Assembly (NCBI GenBank): GCA_937124965.1
Contig: CAKZLB010000013.1
Location: 487,154 to 551,153, forward strand
From: an uncultured Bacteroidota bacterium
GTDB taxonomy: Bacteria; Bacteroidota; Bacteroidia; NS11-12g; UBA9320
Direction: 5' to 3'
Length of the DNA stretch: 64,000 nt
A program made the translations under genes and the position numbers. The notes beneath the pieces are model-generated. The model saw nothing but the letters and a program-made list of their open reading frames with translations, was not told the origin of the DNA and searched no databases. Positions 13,701 through 20,052 of this stretch are shown here, one piece after another (within the stretch, counting starts at the first letter, position 1; every line of letters begins with the position of its first letter).

Positions 13701-16234
13701 CATACGTTAACAGTTTGAGCACCAGCAGCACCATTAATCTGTACTTCCGGTCTTGGATCAACACTAATTACAAATGTATCTCTTACACTTGACCCAGTAC
13801 ATGTACCACCAGTTGCAGCAACACTTGCATCAAATATGTGATCATTTGGTGTCAAAGCACCAGTAGTATTGGCAGCAATAGTATAAGAAGCGTTTCCACT
13901 TCCAGTTCCACCTGGAACAACAGTAGTAAAATCACTTAAAACATTATCAGTGTGAACATTTATTGCCCAACTTGAAGTACTCGTTGTTGCAATATTTGAA
14001 CACCCAACGGTGTTAGTTACACTTAAGTTGAAGCTTTCAACGTCATTTTCACATGCGTCTTTAGTTTCTGGGTTCATGGTAATAATAGGTCTTGGCTCAA
14101 CAATTATTGTAATTGTTGTGTTAGCACCTAAGGTTCCAGTACAACCTGCCGAAGTATTACTTATACCTGTTAAAGTATACGTGTAATATCCTGGAGTCAA
14201 ACTTGTTGGAACATAGTATTTTATAGGGTTGTTTCCAGTTCCAGTAACAGAACCAGTAATGATACCAGCAGTAGAGCCAGCTGCACAAGGAGTTCCACTT
14301 AATGCGCTAGCTCCTGTTTGAGTATAGAAAACTTCCCAATTTTGACCAACCCCACTTAGCATGGCGTTGCTCACTTGAATTTCAAAAGAATCAGTAGTTC
14401 CTTCACATAGCGTGATTGACGTCTTATCAAAAGTAACAACTGGCTCAGGATTTACTGTTAAAGTAAATTTCTTAGATGAAACATCTCTATTACAACCTGG
14501 AGCTGCAGGAGTTGTTACCGTGATTGTACCTGGAGCAAAGACATGATTACCAACTGCTAAACCAGCACTAGTTGTGTAAGGCCCTTGCGTTCCATTTCCT
14601 GTTCCAGTTAACGGGCTACCACCAGCTAAAGCACTACCAGTTCCGTCTGTATATGTTAAACTCCAATCTACATCACTTAATGTACCAGCACCTGCAGTCG
14701 TACCACAATATTGTGCGTTGGTAACATTAATATTAAAGTTAGTAGAATTTCCTTCACAAACTGAAGCTGAAGTTGGAATGACTGTAATATTTGGTGTTGG
14801 ATCAACTCTCCAGCTTATAACCGAAGTTGCACCCAACGTACCTGTACATGAATTTGACGTATTTGTAATACTATTAATAGTATACTGATAAATACCAACA
14901 CCTAATGTATTTGGAACTGTATAAGTTGTTGTCCCATTACCTACACCAGTAATTGTTGTAGACAAAATTCCTGCAGAACCACCAGCACAACCTGCGGCAG
15001 TTGCAAATGAAGATTCGGAGATTGAAGCACTCCAGTTTACAGCAACAGTACTTCCACTAACTGAGTATTCCGCATTTGAAACAGTAATCGAGAAAGTAGT
15101 TCCTGCTCCTGTTCCGTTACAGATATTAGAAGGAGTCGCAGTAAAAGTAATTACTGGCTCCGGATAGATGTTTACATTTATTGTGTTTGTAGAAATAGTT
15201 TTTGAACAACCATCAGTTGTATTTTCAATTGAAGTAAAAGATGCCGAATACGATCCTGGTGCAAGACCTGAACCAACATTTAAATTAACGGCAGTATTTC
15301 CAGAACCTGAAAGTGTTAATAGAGATATTAAAGCAGCATCTCCAGTTGCAGTAATTGTCCATCCAACATTAGTACCACCACTACTTGGATCTTTTTGAGC
15401 ATTACTTACATTATATTGTATGTTAACATTTGAGCCTTCACATGCACTCAAAAGAGTCATTGAACTCGCAACCGTAACATCTGGCTTTGGGTTTACATTT
15501 ACAACAACCGTTGAAGCGTTTCCAGTTCCACATGCATTTGAAACTGCTAAATCGATATCATCTTGGTCGTCAGTTAATATTGTAGAATATGTAAAAGTGT
15601 CGACAGTAGCTAGCACATCAGTTGTTGTTTGAACAACACTTGGTGCGGAACCATCTGGAGTCTTTGACCAAACATACGTCAACACACCTGCTGGACTTGG
15701 TGCAGAAACTGATGCAGCAAATTGAGCATCATCTCCTTCACAAATGTTTCGCGGGCTTCCACCAGTAATACTTACTGTCGGTGCCGATGTAACCTTTACA
15801 TAGTTAAACGGCCCTAACGTGTCAGCGTCATTACAAGCTCCACCATTTTCGGTCAACACCACAAAGTAGACAGTGCTCGTACCTAAGGCACTTGCATTGT
15901 TCACATTAAGTGTTGAGGTATTCCAACCAGAATAGTTTGGAGTACCTGACGCTGTAATAGCAGTCGAAGTTGCAAATGTGCTCCCGACGTACCATTGATA
16001 ATTAATACCAGAACCAGAACAACTAGTTGTTGCAACTACTGGTAAAATTAACGATGGTGCACCTACCCCACAAAAATCGTTGTTTGTTTGAGGAGTGGAT
16101 GATACGGTAATTTGAGCATTAACTTGAGTAAAAAGAGCTCCCACGACAAACACCAGTAACGATAGGTATTTGACAAAAGCTGCTTCAATTTTGAATGATG
16201 TCCTCGGTATCGAGGCGAATCTACTATTAGTCAT
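1718..16234 (-). CDS. Giant T9SS-secreted multi-Ig/PKD surface adhesin (about 4840 residues)
   Basis: One uninterrupted frame of 14.5 kb. I prefer the ATG at 16234; the frame extends two codons upstream to GTG 16240. A hydrophobic signal peptide ends near residue 42 (LFTQVNA|Q). About 40 Ig-like modules follow, each of roughly 85-130 residues and each opening with a pattern like xPxxxxxxxxxxxCEG or CDG. Then come four PKD domains (YxWxFGDG, THxYxxPGxY), two more Ig-like modules, and a C-terminal domain of about 93 residues (YNAVTPNGDGMNDTW, FNRYGMELYRTDGY) typical of T9SS type B sorting, the gliding-motility-associated CHU_C family. The composition is rich in T, S, N and G with paired Cys per module, as in exported adhesins. 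No enzyme domain is visible. The gene heads an operon with the PorP-OmpA gene. A role in surface adhesion or motility is inferred; the ligand is unknown. Confidence 0.93.
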   Translation of the reverse strand: MTNSRFASIPRTSFKIEAAFVKYLSLLVFVVGALFTQVNAQITVSSTPQTNNDFCGVGAPSLILPVVATTSCSGSGINYQWYVGSTFATSTAITASGTPNYSGWNTSTLNVNNASALGTSTVYFVVLTENGGACNDADTLGPFNYVKVTSAPTVSITGGSPRNICEGDDAQFAASVSAPSPAGVLTYVWSKTPDGSAPSVVQTTTDVLATVDTFTYSTILTDDQDDIDLAVSNACGTGNASTVVVNVNPKPDVTVASSMTLLSACEGSNVNIQYNVSNAQKDPSSGGTNVGWTITATGDAALISLLTLSGSGNTAVNLNVGSGLAPGSYSASFTSIENTTDGCSKTISTNTINVNIYPEPVITFTATPSNICNGTGAGTTFSITVSNAEYSVSGSTVAVNWSASISESSFATAAGCAGGSAGILSTTITGVGNGTTTYTVPNTLGVGIYQYTINSITNTSNSCTGTLGATSVISWRVDPTPNITVIPTSASVCEGNSTNFNINVTNAQYCGTTAGAGTLSDVDWSLTYTDGTGSALAGGSPLTGTGNGTQGPYTTSAGLAVGNHVFAPGTITVTTPAAPGCNRDVSSKKFTLTVNPEPVVTFDKTSITLCEGTTDSFEIQVSNAMLSGVGQNWEVFYTQTGASALSGTPCAAGSTAGIITGSVTGTGNNPIKYYVPTSLTPGYYTYTLTGISNTSAGCTGTLGANTTITIIVEPRPIITMNPETKDACENDVESFNLSVTNTVGCSNIATTSTSSWAINVHTDNVLSDFTTVVPGGTGSGNASYTIAANTTGALTPNDHIFDASVAATGGTCTGSSVRDTFVISVDPRPEVQINGAAGAQTVNVCQGTASSFTFEVSNAEHNSVGVNWEITYTESSGAVSANCNGATTADIPGASGSYTGTGNGTSTITIPSTLPVGQYTYTLTNIVNTDGPCTGTVDGVTFGPQTITINVYPTPVFTVQPDSTEICEGNIAFNDFSLVVSNARYCSSPTTIANAGWEISGITDGVASNAPDPITGTGNGATSTYNSNTAGTLTAGSYTYEATSIELTGLPVTCTNTISSNNTHVLTVNPAPDASFASSTYSICEGQTGSVDVAVSNAMLNGNPVNWSFDVSETSGNMTTSCIVSATVNQNLVRDTSGSGNNATITYNIPSNLTTGIYTYTISNVLNTDENCTGTSATSTITIYVYPRITVNIVETDDAVCEGETSDFDIDVRNARYCSALNTASNNAPWTLNYVDATDSDIFPDPLTGSGNSDYTFTANNPMALTAGVYEFRTVSITSGITTPTSKSCTFPVADTFTLTVNPEPVVTFSTTNVNLCEGSTGSFNVAVTNAQYTAGASTVEADWTIDLIGDSTDVANNCVSGGSGAGLYNLAGTNNVNGTGDSTITVNIPATLAPGVYTYTLNGILNTSNTCTGSIGAIPTVTITVYPMPDVDLSTDNLTVCENTTETVDITVTNAQYCASIGGAPIDVNWEITHTDGTQSTIPASVWSGTGNMGATSYTVNSALALTNGGSPYTFDISQIENITHSCTNTDSFSGAELTVNVNDLPTLTINSVESPVCDGSVSTITYSVSDVEPTDNWSFTFTAGGTTKTVTGTGSVTSADTFTVALTPPGVKTVSYSAITNTTTGCIGNTPANNNISVLTLPDVTAFAASSNTNICSGLTNDYDLTIANSAGKSWAVYYNIDGGSALSWTGVGDGAFTRSIPTQYHQDANGAFDSRPITIDSIKWVAPTSNPLCIRTSVTDPNATLNVMPRPYITLTAPSNVCVNYTADIDYFVGGVRSSDLWDFDWYTTGPTDGPNNITGSDTSTGAFTTNPLTPVGTSNVNVPMITNNSTGCDSSYSSSPWSHDITVDPPTVPGTLSPSYTICDGDKGPYTFTLTGYTGDVQNWDSSDNDGFTYYNIGNTTATHTVEYPHLTTRYQVVVKSGACPADTSNEVILFVHPQPAAAIVSASDSICDGSNIDVVFEVSGVPNTHDYSVPYTVSNGTTTLTGTWTGTGSSATINKTLTNSGSGFSAGTWFVTLESIRNTNTGCDTVLTDTAWVKVKSTPVGNTASTPTDTLCANSDGLVKWDGTAADGYVVGWQKKVGSGSWNNITGSAGDTLEFVSLSTTTQYRAVIENAPCTGQAFSAPVTITVLTNNPLAAWDLPAKIKYCASGTATTDLTYDVTGTNGYDWTLTLLEGDSTHTITGTGNVNNKVFTTTPGMMTETFNVTLVKIVISSGTFSCTKNLDNTGITNVSIIDMPTVTLNSVTSEVCDGDRVSMSVTVSDIKASESWELAYTINGVSKDTTGTGSGTFSWVIPYTVSGGNATQSVALVSIENTTAKTSAGATCTKSLTESASYVVSGTTSPGTIGTTASVCKGASGSITETSASSNGATITDWLSSTDNGTTWTSTGNTSKTQNYINIQTTTMFRAIYTNSPCDTAASNTVTITVKDLPTASIALSGSNDTICEGSTSTIDLTVGNVDVGQTFTVSYTEGSVTKTTSTLTQNASGTHTITTGTITSTTDITLTSISTTSGTTCTNSSLNSTVTVTVQEQPTATIASYDATLCNGEKVDLTITVGNVGSTDKWTINGTLDANAETFSGTGTGTFSFTTSNTVTSNADVLALTNITNNSTQDACSSNPGASVTISVDPVTVAGVIGTAAISADTIVCYGDGGYVKEFTAGTGNITKWQSRRNGTSTWVDINSTNSTQFFFNLTDTTEYRAVYKSGLCAADFSNEVTATPKALPYAEITTILDDSICAGETSDVEFTVDFVDVGSTFIIDYKEGSVSKTSGTYTQNATGVHTLTTSGLTTTTLVQLTNIEVTSTGSASVPACENTLSSNGTVTVLELPFASITAGPDTLCQLDKIVFTVTVTNVAATDNWSLRYELESDEDTITGTGPGSVTWIDTDSNTAESAKIQLIEILNLSNVGTCKSTNTDDWDIYIYKPTEPGAIVASTDTICKGGNTTIGEVTGTPKQGVTVSWEYKPITASNWTALSNNNAVLSILNLQETTDYRAIYKSGVCDTAHSNVVRIQVEELPLATLAGSTTICAGDSVNLTVTISNVGTSQDWELDYLTGTLYGQLTGTGSGTHTLRVGNFNTNSDVVLQELNTVSGNPMCVNDKLTNNAQARVNVNQRPYASLNSVVTPVCQNSTSSFSFTVSNVKSGDNWTLTYLVDDAHATTVTTTGKGPGTFTVSTPSLTDDKTYTVELRNILNTTTGCDSSLSSTMDIVVDATTTPGSVASDSTVCYASHIGTINHTGGNGSIVRWETSQDNGTSWATITNTNSSYVYTNLTKSSLFRVVKKNGVCLEANTSPVTITVNELPNATISGSDTVCAGTSGTLTVSVTNTQGEDWRVSYLVGTVLDTISVSGPSTTGTINTGSIKTNTDVTLKKVWMTSGTPQCENNNLNNNATATVEVDDEPNATLISLTDSVCTGSPAYGKVTVSDVRTSENWKLYWSINGGTADSVTGKGAGSFNFTTANLTVNTSTVRLTRMVNMTTGCEGSPTDQDVVTVSPTTVGGTLSANDTVCKGTNSGTLTLGADAVGMVMGWEYSTDNGSTWTAINNTASTYTYSNLTSTTQYRVKVQSGVCNMEYSSVVTITVNELPVAAIVSVGANNICEGSSTYVAINVSNVSAGMDWELKYLQGSSVKTLMGNGPGADTIWTGTLSTNTDISFQSLEITSGSPQCSNSSFTNNYSTTIKVIDNPTATISKSPTDICKGETPTVSVLVDDVLSSEAWTLIYKVNNGSNITSTGVGSGTFNLSNMPQFNTEGANGVRLVSITNTSSNPNCTSALTDSITINVDSTSVGGTISGPSTVCLGDNGSLSLSGQRGSVVKWQYSTDGINYYDIANTSDSLNFTGLKVKTWYRVVVQNGVCSSTTSAIKAVDVQELPTVTVSNPSIDICSGSSATVNVSIGNVSSSATWTLNYTENGTAGTYTGGTGTTESIVFGAYTKTTTIEFTGITLTNGLGCSNTISEKAVVTVVENPTATIASVPDSMCQGDVLVYTVTIDNVETGVDWELDYRVNGTNGPTKSGTGSGTFTVNTGRTVSPTSVNVRLLNIALDNSLGCNTALTDDRDIKVSPTTVGGTLSRSTNTICTGGSVTLNLIDETGAITRWEASTDAGLTWTVMSNKTRSVTITNITQTTIYRVLVQSGTCTPAYSTEATVNVIPTPKAIVTSIDEVCPGEDATFTLTVSDVPTSDDWILYYKLNGASGSAYQVSGTGSGVFNFSVDGSAYTGNPTFITVELESIRNIPHGCTNNNLNSSAQAKVTPNPLASFTAPSDCADSVVTFNNTSTIAEGSMIKYTWYFGDGDSSFNGSPTHVYSNPGAYNARLVVQSNNGCKGEVTNVVRIYPNPVADFSFNNVCKNAEFTATDLSTVGSGGTIVDWFWNYGDGSTSTNRNASHTYTASGNYEVSLTVVTSNGCSNTVTKDVTVYILPEANFVASPVCENNSMSFVNASAIGYGTMTYDWDFNGATSTLKDPTHTFTGFGNFNVRLVAISDKGCRDTINRNVVVHPNPVTDFTVADVCFGSPSVFNNTSAVPGTDNVVEYYWNFGDVTFSGLENPTHVYDVPGDYNVTLRTKSNRGCESSVTKVASVIALPNVDLTVNGPVEFCDGDSVELTANANARSYSWTWDGGTATTRSIFAKKTGWYVVTITSAPLDCSNTDSVFITVNELPDAKAWPRNKVTQSIDTVSRGQSIDLHASGGVSYFWSPSTYLDNNGVADVIARRVDMDIDYTVTVTDINGCSKDVQLSIVVLDNFDLTVYNAVTPNGDGMNDTWIIENIRAYPEATVVIFNRYGMELYRTDGYQDEWDATYKGNDLPDGPYYYVVLNDRFPDIVYKGVINVIRETK
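1721..2005 (-). other. T9SS type B C-terminal sorting domain of the giant adhesin
   Basis: The last 93 or so residues of the adhesin begin around NFDLTVYNAVTPNGDG and end with VINVIRETK. The TPNGDGxND motif, the FNRYG motif, the W..xYkGxdLPdGxYYYV segment and the basic tail match the CHU_C/gliding-motility C-terminal domain. In known systems this domain directs export through T9SS, often with a SprF/PorP partner; such a partner is the next gene. Confidence 0.92.
2485..3460 (-). repeat. Four tandem PKD domains in the adhesin
   Basis: Four units of about 81 residues, each with a W/F-x-x-G-D-G or closely related turn (YFGDGDSS, NYGDGSTS, DFNGATST, NFGDVTFS), a THxYxxxGxYxVxL strand and a conserved Cys before the last strand. 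The third and fourth have lost the strict GDG. They form a rod between the Ig-like array and the C-terminal export domain. Confidence 0.88.
3461..9511 (-). repeat. Three-module (A-B-C) super-repeat, seven copies, in the adhesin
   Basis: About 6.05 kb encodes 21 Ig-like modules in the strict order A-B-C, seven times, with a mean period near 864 bases (288 residues). A modules start like NPTATIxSxxDxxCxG and contain W.L.Y.VNG; B modules start like VGGTLSxxxTVCKG and contain the W.xSxDxGxTW and YRVxVxSGVC patterns; C modules start like LPxAxIxxxxxxICxG and end near SGxxxCxNxxLxNxAxxxV. The order is kept throughout, which points to duplication of a triple unit rather than of single modules. Boundaries are from my reading of the translation. 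Confidence 0.82.
11604..15165 (-). repeat. Two-module (P-Q) super-repeat, five copies, in the adhesin
   Basis: About 3.56 kb encodes ten Ig-like modules alternating between two types, period near 712 bases (237 residues). P modules start like EPVVTFxxTxxxLCEG and end with a YTYTLxxIxNTxxxCTGT segment. Q modules carry NAQYC or NARYC after the CEG segment (one copy has diverged) and lack the CTGT ending. This is a different organisation from the three-module array nearer the C-terminus. Confidence 0.82.
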
Positions 16235-16257
16235 TTTCACAATATTTGTACAGGGGG

Positions 16258-16265
16258 CAAAAATA
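16258..16265 (-). promoter_or_regulatory. -7 promoter element TATTTTTG for the adhesin operon
   Basis: On the minus strand TATTTTTG matches the Bacteroidota -7 consensus TAnnTTTG exactly and ends 24 bases before ATG 16234, so the leader would be short. No convincing -33 TTTG at the usual spacing was found. Confidence 0.6.
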
Positions 16266-16415
16266 TGAAGATTATTCCAAAAAAAAATTATTTGAAAAAA
16301 ATAAAGTTAGATGACATTTCTCACAGTGTACTCGAAAAGGGACACGCATTTTTGCAAAACAAATACTCTGTATATCAGGCATTTATGTAGAATCCCAGTT
16401 ATAGCTGATTGTTTT

Positions 16416-16452
16416 GAGAGAATAAGCGGGGGCTTTCGGTGATTATTCTCTC
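16416..16452. other. 10-bp inverted repeat (hairpin) between the adhesin promoter region and rsgA
   Basis: GAGAGAATAA (16416-16425) pairs perfectly with TTATTCTCTC (16443-16452) around a G-rich 17-base loop. Neither strand has a T-run after the stem, so it is not a standard terminator, although it sits 34 bases past the rsgA stop on the minus strand and could block or process that transcript. The rest of 16241-16485 is A/T-rich upstream sequence of the adhesin gene. Confidence 0.5.
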
Positions 16453-16485
16453 GTATTGCTGATCAAAAATGCCCTATATCTTCTT

Positions 16486-17388
16486 TTATGTAAGGTCATT
16501 TAATATATTTAGGTAGTTTTCGTATCGAAATTCTGCAATTCTACCCTCGGCAAATTCTGTGATTATCTGGCAATCGGGTTCATTTAAATGAATACACGTG
16601 TTGTATTTACACTGGAGGATGTGCTTTTTGAACTCCTTAAAGCAGTGCCCCAATCTCCATGGTTCGAGCTCTTCTATTCCGAATTCTTTTACTCCAGGGG
16701 TGTCTATAATGACGTTTCCTTTTACATCCTTAAACATTTGAGCAAAGGTTGTTGTATGCTTCCCTTTCTTATGTTGATCACTGATGTTACCCACGCTTTG
16801 TGCGGCATTAGGAATCAATAAGTTTAATAAGGTCGACTTACCTACTCCTGAGTGACCAAAGAGTAATGTTATTTTATTATTAAAAATGTCCCTTATTTCT
16901 TGTGATACTATATTTCCCACTAGAGAAGACTCCAAAACCGTGTAACCAGCTTCACGATAAACAGAAGTAATTTCCCTAAACCCATCCCAATCACCTATTA
17001 AATCCGTTTTATTAAAGAGTATGATTGGCTCAATTTCGTACAAGGCACAAGTGACTAAAAAACGATCAATAAAACCTGTGGAAGTTCTTGGCTCGCTGTG
17101 AGTAGCAATAATAACAGCCTGATCAATATTCGACGCTACGATTTGAAACTGGCTGCTAGACTTAGTTGCTTTGCGCAGCAAATAATTTCTTCTTGGTAAT
17201 ATTTCAACGATTAACGCTTCTTCAACGATTTCAGCTTGAACTCGAACAACGTCTCCTACAGCAACTGGATTTGTAAGCGTAGATTTTTGTAGCCTAAATT
17301 TACCTGGCAAACGACATTGAATGGATGTACCGTTTTCAAGCCACACCTCATACCAGCTGCCAGTTGATTTTGCTACTATTCCTTCCAT
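16486..17388 (-). CDS. rsgA: Ribosome small-subunit-dependent GTPase A
   Basis: 300 residues, usual length. RsgA is a circularly permuted GTPase that helps late maturation of the 30S subunit. The motif order shows this: G4 NKTD (126-129), then the Walker loop GHSGVGKS (178-185), then G3 DTPG (229-232). An N-terminal OB-fold (1-65) and a C-terminal zinc knuckle (C260, C265, H267, C273) are present. It is the last gene of a tight minus-strand operon; its ATG overlaps the metF stop codon by one base (TAATG), so translational coupling is likely. Confidence 0.97.
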   Translation of the reverse strand: MEGIVAKSTGSWYEVWLENGTSIQCRLPGKFRLQKSTLTNPVAVGDVVRVQAEIVEEALIVEILPRRNYLLRKATKSSSQFQIVASNIDQAVIIATHSEPRTSTGFIDRFLVTCALYEIEPIILFNKTDLIGDWDGFREITSVYREAGYTVLESSLVGNIVSQEIRDIFNNKITLLFGHSGVGKSTLLNLLIPNAAQSVGNISDQHKKGKHTTTFAQMFKDVKGNVIIDTPGVKEFGIEELEPWRLGHCFKEFKKHILQCKYNTCIHLNEPDCQIITEFAEGRIAEFRYENYLNILNDLT

Positions 17389-18341
17389 TAAAAAATTTGA
17401 GACGCTATATCTCGTGTCGAATTTGATAAGCTCATCGTGTAAAAATGTAAAACTGGAACACCATTCTTTTTCAATTCTTTACATTGTTCAACACACCATT
17501 CAATACCAATTTCGTACGCCGCTTCTTCAGTTTTCGCCTCCTGCATTGCATGACTGAAATCAACAGGTATGTCTATATTGAATATTTTAGGCAGATTATA
17601 CATTTGTTTTTTCTTCGTGATTGGCTTAATACCTGGAATAATCGGCACAGTTATCCCAGCCTTTCTGCATCTGTCTACAAACGAAAAGAACTTTTCGTTG
17701 TCAAAAAACATTTGAGTTGTAATGAAACCAGCTCCGGCATCAATTTTTTGTTTCAAAAAGTTCAAATCCGTATCAAGATTCATTGCATCAATATGTTTCT
17801 CTGGATAACCAGCTGCTCCAACACAAAAATTTGTTGCTATCGGGTTTTTCAGCTCTTCGTCTAAATAAATCCCGTTATTCATATCTTTAATCTGTCGAAT
17901 TAAATCCAACGCATTTTTGTTCCCTCCTTTTTCAGGTGTAAAATTCCTTTCTCCTCGTTGATTATCTCCACGGATGGCTAAAACATTATCAATTCCAAGA
18001 AAATTTAAATCAATTAGCGCATTTTCAGTTTCATCTCGGGTAAAACCTCCACAAATAATATGAGGAACTGCTTCAACCTTAAAACGCTGCATAATTGCAG
18101 CACAAATAGCAACAGTACCAGGTCGTTTTCGAATAGATACTTTGTCATATGTACCATCTGGGCGACCTCTCATAACATATTCCTCTCGATGGTATGTAAC
18201 ATCAACAAATGATGGTTTAAACTCCATCAACGGCTCTATACTATTAAACAACCTATCTATGCTCCCCCCTTTTAGTGGCGGCAATATTTCGAAGGAAAAC
18301 AACGTTTCTTTCGCTGATGCAATATGTTCTGTAAGTTTCAT
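17388..18341 (-). CDS. metF: Methylenetetrahydrofolate reductase (NAD(P)H)
   Basis: 317 residues, usual length for MetF. It reduces 5,10-methylene-THF to 5-methyl-THF for methionine synthesis, using FAD in a TIM barrel. The N-terminal FSFEILPP segment carries the catalytic Glu, and VDVTYH, GGFTRDETENAL and FITTQMFFDN are typical MetF segments. It starts 1 base from the stop of the M28 peptidase gene and overlaps rsgA by one base. No metH or methionine-specific regulatory element is seen nearby, so it is probably transcribed with the upstream genes. Confidence 0.97.
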   Translation of the reverse strand: MKLTEHIASAKETLFSFEILPPLKGGSIDRLFNSIEPLMEFKPSFVDVTYHREEYVMRGRPDGTYDKVSIRKRPGTVAICAAIMQRFKVEAVPHIICGGFTRDETENALIDLNFLGIDNVLAIRGDNQRGERNFTPEKGGNKNALDLIRQIKDMNNGIYLDEELKNPIATNFCVGAAGYPEKHIDAMNLDTDLNFLKQKIDAGAGFITTQMFFDNEKFFSFVDRCRKAGITVPIIPGIKPITKKKQMYNLPKIFNIDIPVDFSHAMQEAKTEEAAYEIGIEWCVEQCKELKKNGVPVLHFYTMSLSNSTRDIASQIF

Positions 18342-18342
18342 T

Positions 18343-20049
18343 TTAAAATTTTACTTTTAGTGTAATGTTCTCCCCATTTCTTCTCACGACTAAATCAGCC
18401 GAGTCACCTTTTTTTAAGCTACCAAGTGCTTTCATATAATCAGTCATATTTGCAATATTGTATCCTGCAAAACTGATTATAACGTCCTTCGCCATTAACC
18501 CGGCTTCTTTGCCAGGCTTGCCATCTCTCACAGCATCGATTTGCATCCCTTCTCCTGAGAATGAATAATTCGGTATTACTCCAAGCGTTACTTCAAACTT
18601 AGAACGAGACTTACCAGAACTTTTATTAGTCTCATCTTTAGTCTTCGAATAAACTATTTTACCATCATCGTTAAGTGTTCTGATAAATCGTGTCATATAG
18701 TCTAGAACATATATTTCACCAAGGTAATTAACACGCTCAATATCGTCGGTAGGTTTGTGGTAGTGTTCATGAGCACCCGTAAAAAAATGCAGTGAAGGGA
18801 TTCCTTTCAAATAAAACGATGTGTGGTCTGATGGTCCAATTCCACTAAATGTTGTAACGACTGTATCTATCATTAGATCTTCCTTAAGTAGCTCATCTAA
18901 CGCAGGTACAAAACTTGGACTAGTACCTACTCCGTTTATAATCAAACCTTTCTCTTTATCGTACATTCCTATCATATCCATATTGATCATGTAATTCACT
19001 GTTGAAAGGTCGATTGTTGGATTTTCTACAAAATATTTGGACCCCAGCAGACCCATTTCTTCTCCTGAAAATGCTATAAATAGATAGTTATTTTCCTTAT
19101 TCCATTTCTTCGATTTCTTTAAAACTTTTGAAAGGGTAATTAAGGCTGCACTACCGCTTGCATTATCATCGGCTCCATTGTGTATTTCGTTTGGATTTTG
19201 AGCTAAGGAATTACCATGTTCACCTTGTCCTAGATGGTCATGATGCGCTCCAATAACAATTGTATTTTGTGCACCATTGTCTTTAAACCCGATTACGTTG
19301 TATGCATAATCTTGATCAACCATGATTTTAAGTTTAATAGTAGCGAATAAAAACTCGCCCTTGTCATATACTCGATCTAAAAATAGAACTGGTATTGAAG
19401 AAGGCTTCATCGTTAAACTAAGCTCTCCTTTAGGTTTCTCCACAGTTTCCTTGTCACGATAAAATATAACCCCTTTTGCCCCACGTTTAACCGCTTCATC
19501 AACACGTATTGAGATGCCATGCCATGCTAAAAACTTGCTATGTGGGTGGATACCATCAGGACTTCCAATATTTATTGCTACGATTCGGTCGTTGACTTCT
19601 ACATTTTTATAATCATCTCTTTCCTCGGATGAAATACCATAACCAACTGCAACTATTGCTGCATTAAGGTCTGAGGCGTTTGCTGAATATGACAACGGAT
19701 AATAATCACTGAACAATTTCATTTCAACTCCATTTAAGTTGAACTCTGATTTTGCGTTTGCAATGCGAAGTGTGGTTATTGCGAACTTCTGAAAATACCC
19801 TTCGGTACCGAGTGGCTCAAGTTTGTTTTGTTCGAATCCACGCGCAATGTATTCGGCGCTTAATCGCTCTCCCTGAGACCCAGTAGCCCTACCTTTTAAA
19901 TCGTCTGAAGCCAAGTAACCTATGTCATCTTTTAGTTGCTTTAAGGCCTTCTTCTGTTTGCCATTTAGTTTCTGTGCAAATACTCCACTTGATACAAGTG
20001 CAAGTAAAATGAACATTAATACCTGTCTTATACTATTTTTATGCGTCAT
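18343..20049 (-). CDS. M28 family metallopeptidase with PA insert and C-terminal PDZ domain
   Basis: 568 residues. Signal peptide 1-25 (VFA|Q). A PA-type insert lies at about 130-240. The M28 zinc-aminopeptidase core follows, with AHHDH (268-272), NGADDNASG (291-299), FSGEE (327-331), NMDMIG (356-361) and HEHYHKPTDD (427-436), so both zinc sites and the catalytic Glu are present. Residues about 485-566 form a PDZ domain. Exported peptidases of this kind trim peptides in the periplasm or at the surface; the substrate is unknown. It lies between the TauE-like permease and metF with gaps of 3 and 1 bases. Confidence 0.93.
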   Translation of the reverse strand: MTHKNSIRQVLMFILLALVSSGVFAQKLNGKQKKALKQLKDDIGYLASDDLKGRATGSQGERLSAEYIARGFEQNKLEPLGTEGYFQKFAITTLRIANAKSEFNLNGVEMKLFSDYYPLSYSANASDLNAAIVAVGYGISSEERDDYKNVEVNDRIVAINIGSPDGIHPHSKFLAWHGISIRVDEAVKRGAKGVIFYRDKETVEKPKGELSLTMKPSSIPVLFLDRVYDKGEFLFATIKLKIMVDQDYAYNVIGFKDNGAQNTIVIGAHHDHLGQGEHGNSLAQNPNEIHNGADDNASGSAALITLSKVLKKSKKWNKENNYLFIAFSGEEMGLLGSKYFVENPTIDLSTVNYMINMDMIGMYDKEKGLIINGVGTSPSFVPALDELLKEDLMIDTVVTTFSGIGPSDHTSFYLKGIPSLHFFTGAHEHYHKPTDDIERVNYLGEIYVLDYMTRFIRTLNDDGKIVYSKTKDETNKSSGKSRSKFEVTLGVIPNYSFSGEGMQIDAVRDGKPGKEAGLMAKDVIISFAGYNIANMTDYMKALGSLKKGDSADLVVRRNGENITLKVKF

Positions 20050-20052
20050 GTT

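Noticed and set aside
1718-16234. Possibility that the giant gene is a non-ribosomal peptide or polyketide synthase
   Set aside because: No adenylation, condensation or ketosynthase motifs; all modules are Ig-like or PKD and a T9SS sorting domain is present.
16265-16390. Plus-strand frame of 41 codons upstream of the giant gene
   Set aside because: Too short and A/T-rich to be called a gene without conservation; it overlaps the adhesin promoter element. Kept only as part of a low-interest finding.
17484-17864. 126-codon plus-strand frame inside metF
   Set aside because: Antisense to a well-conserved enzyme; no signal or motif.
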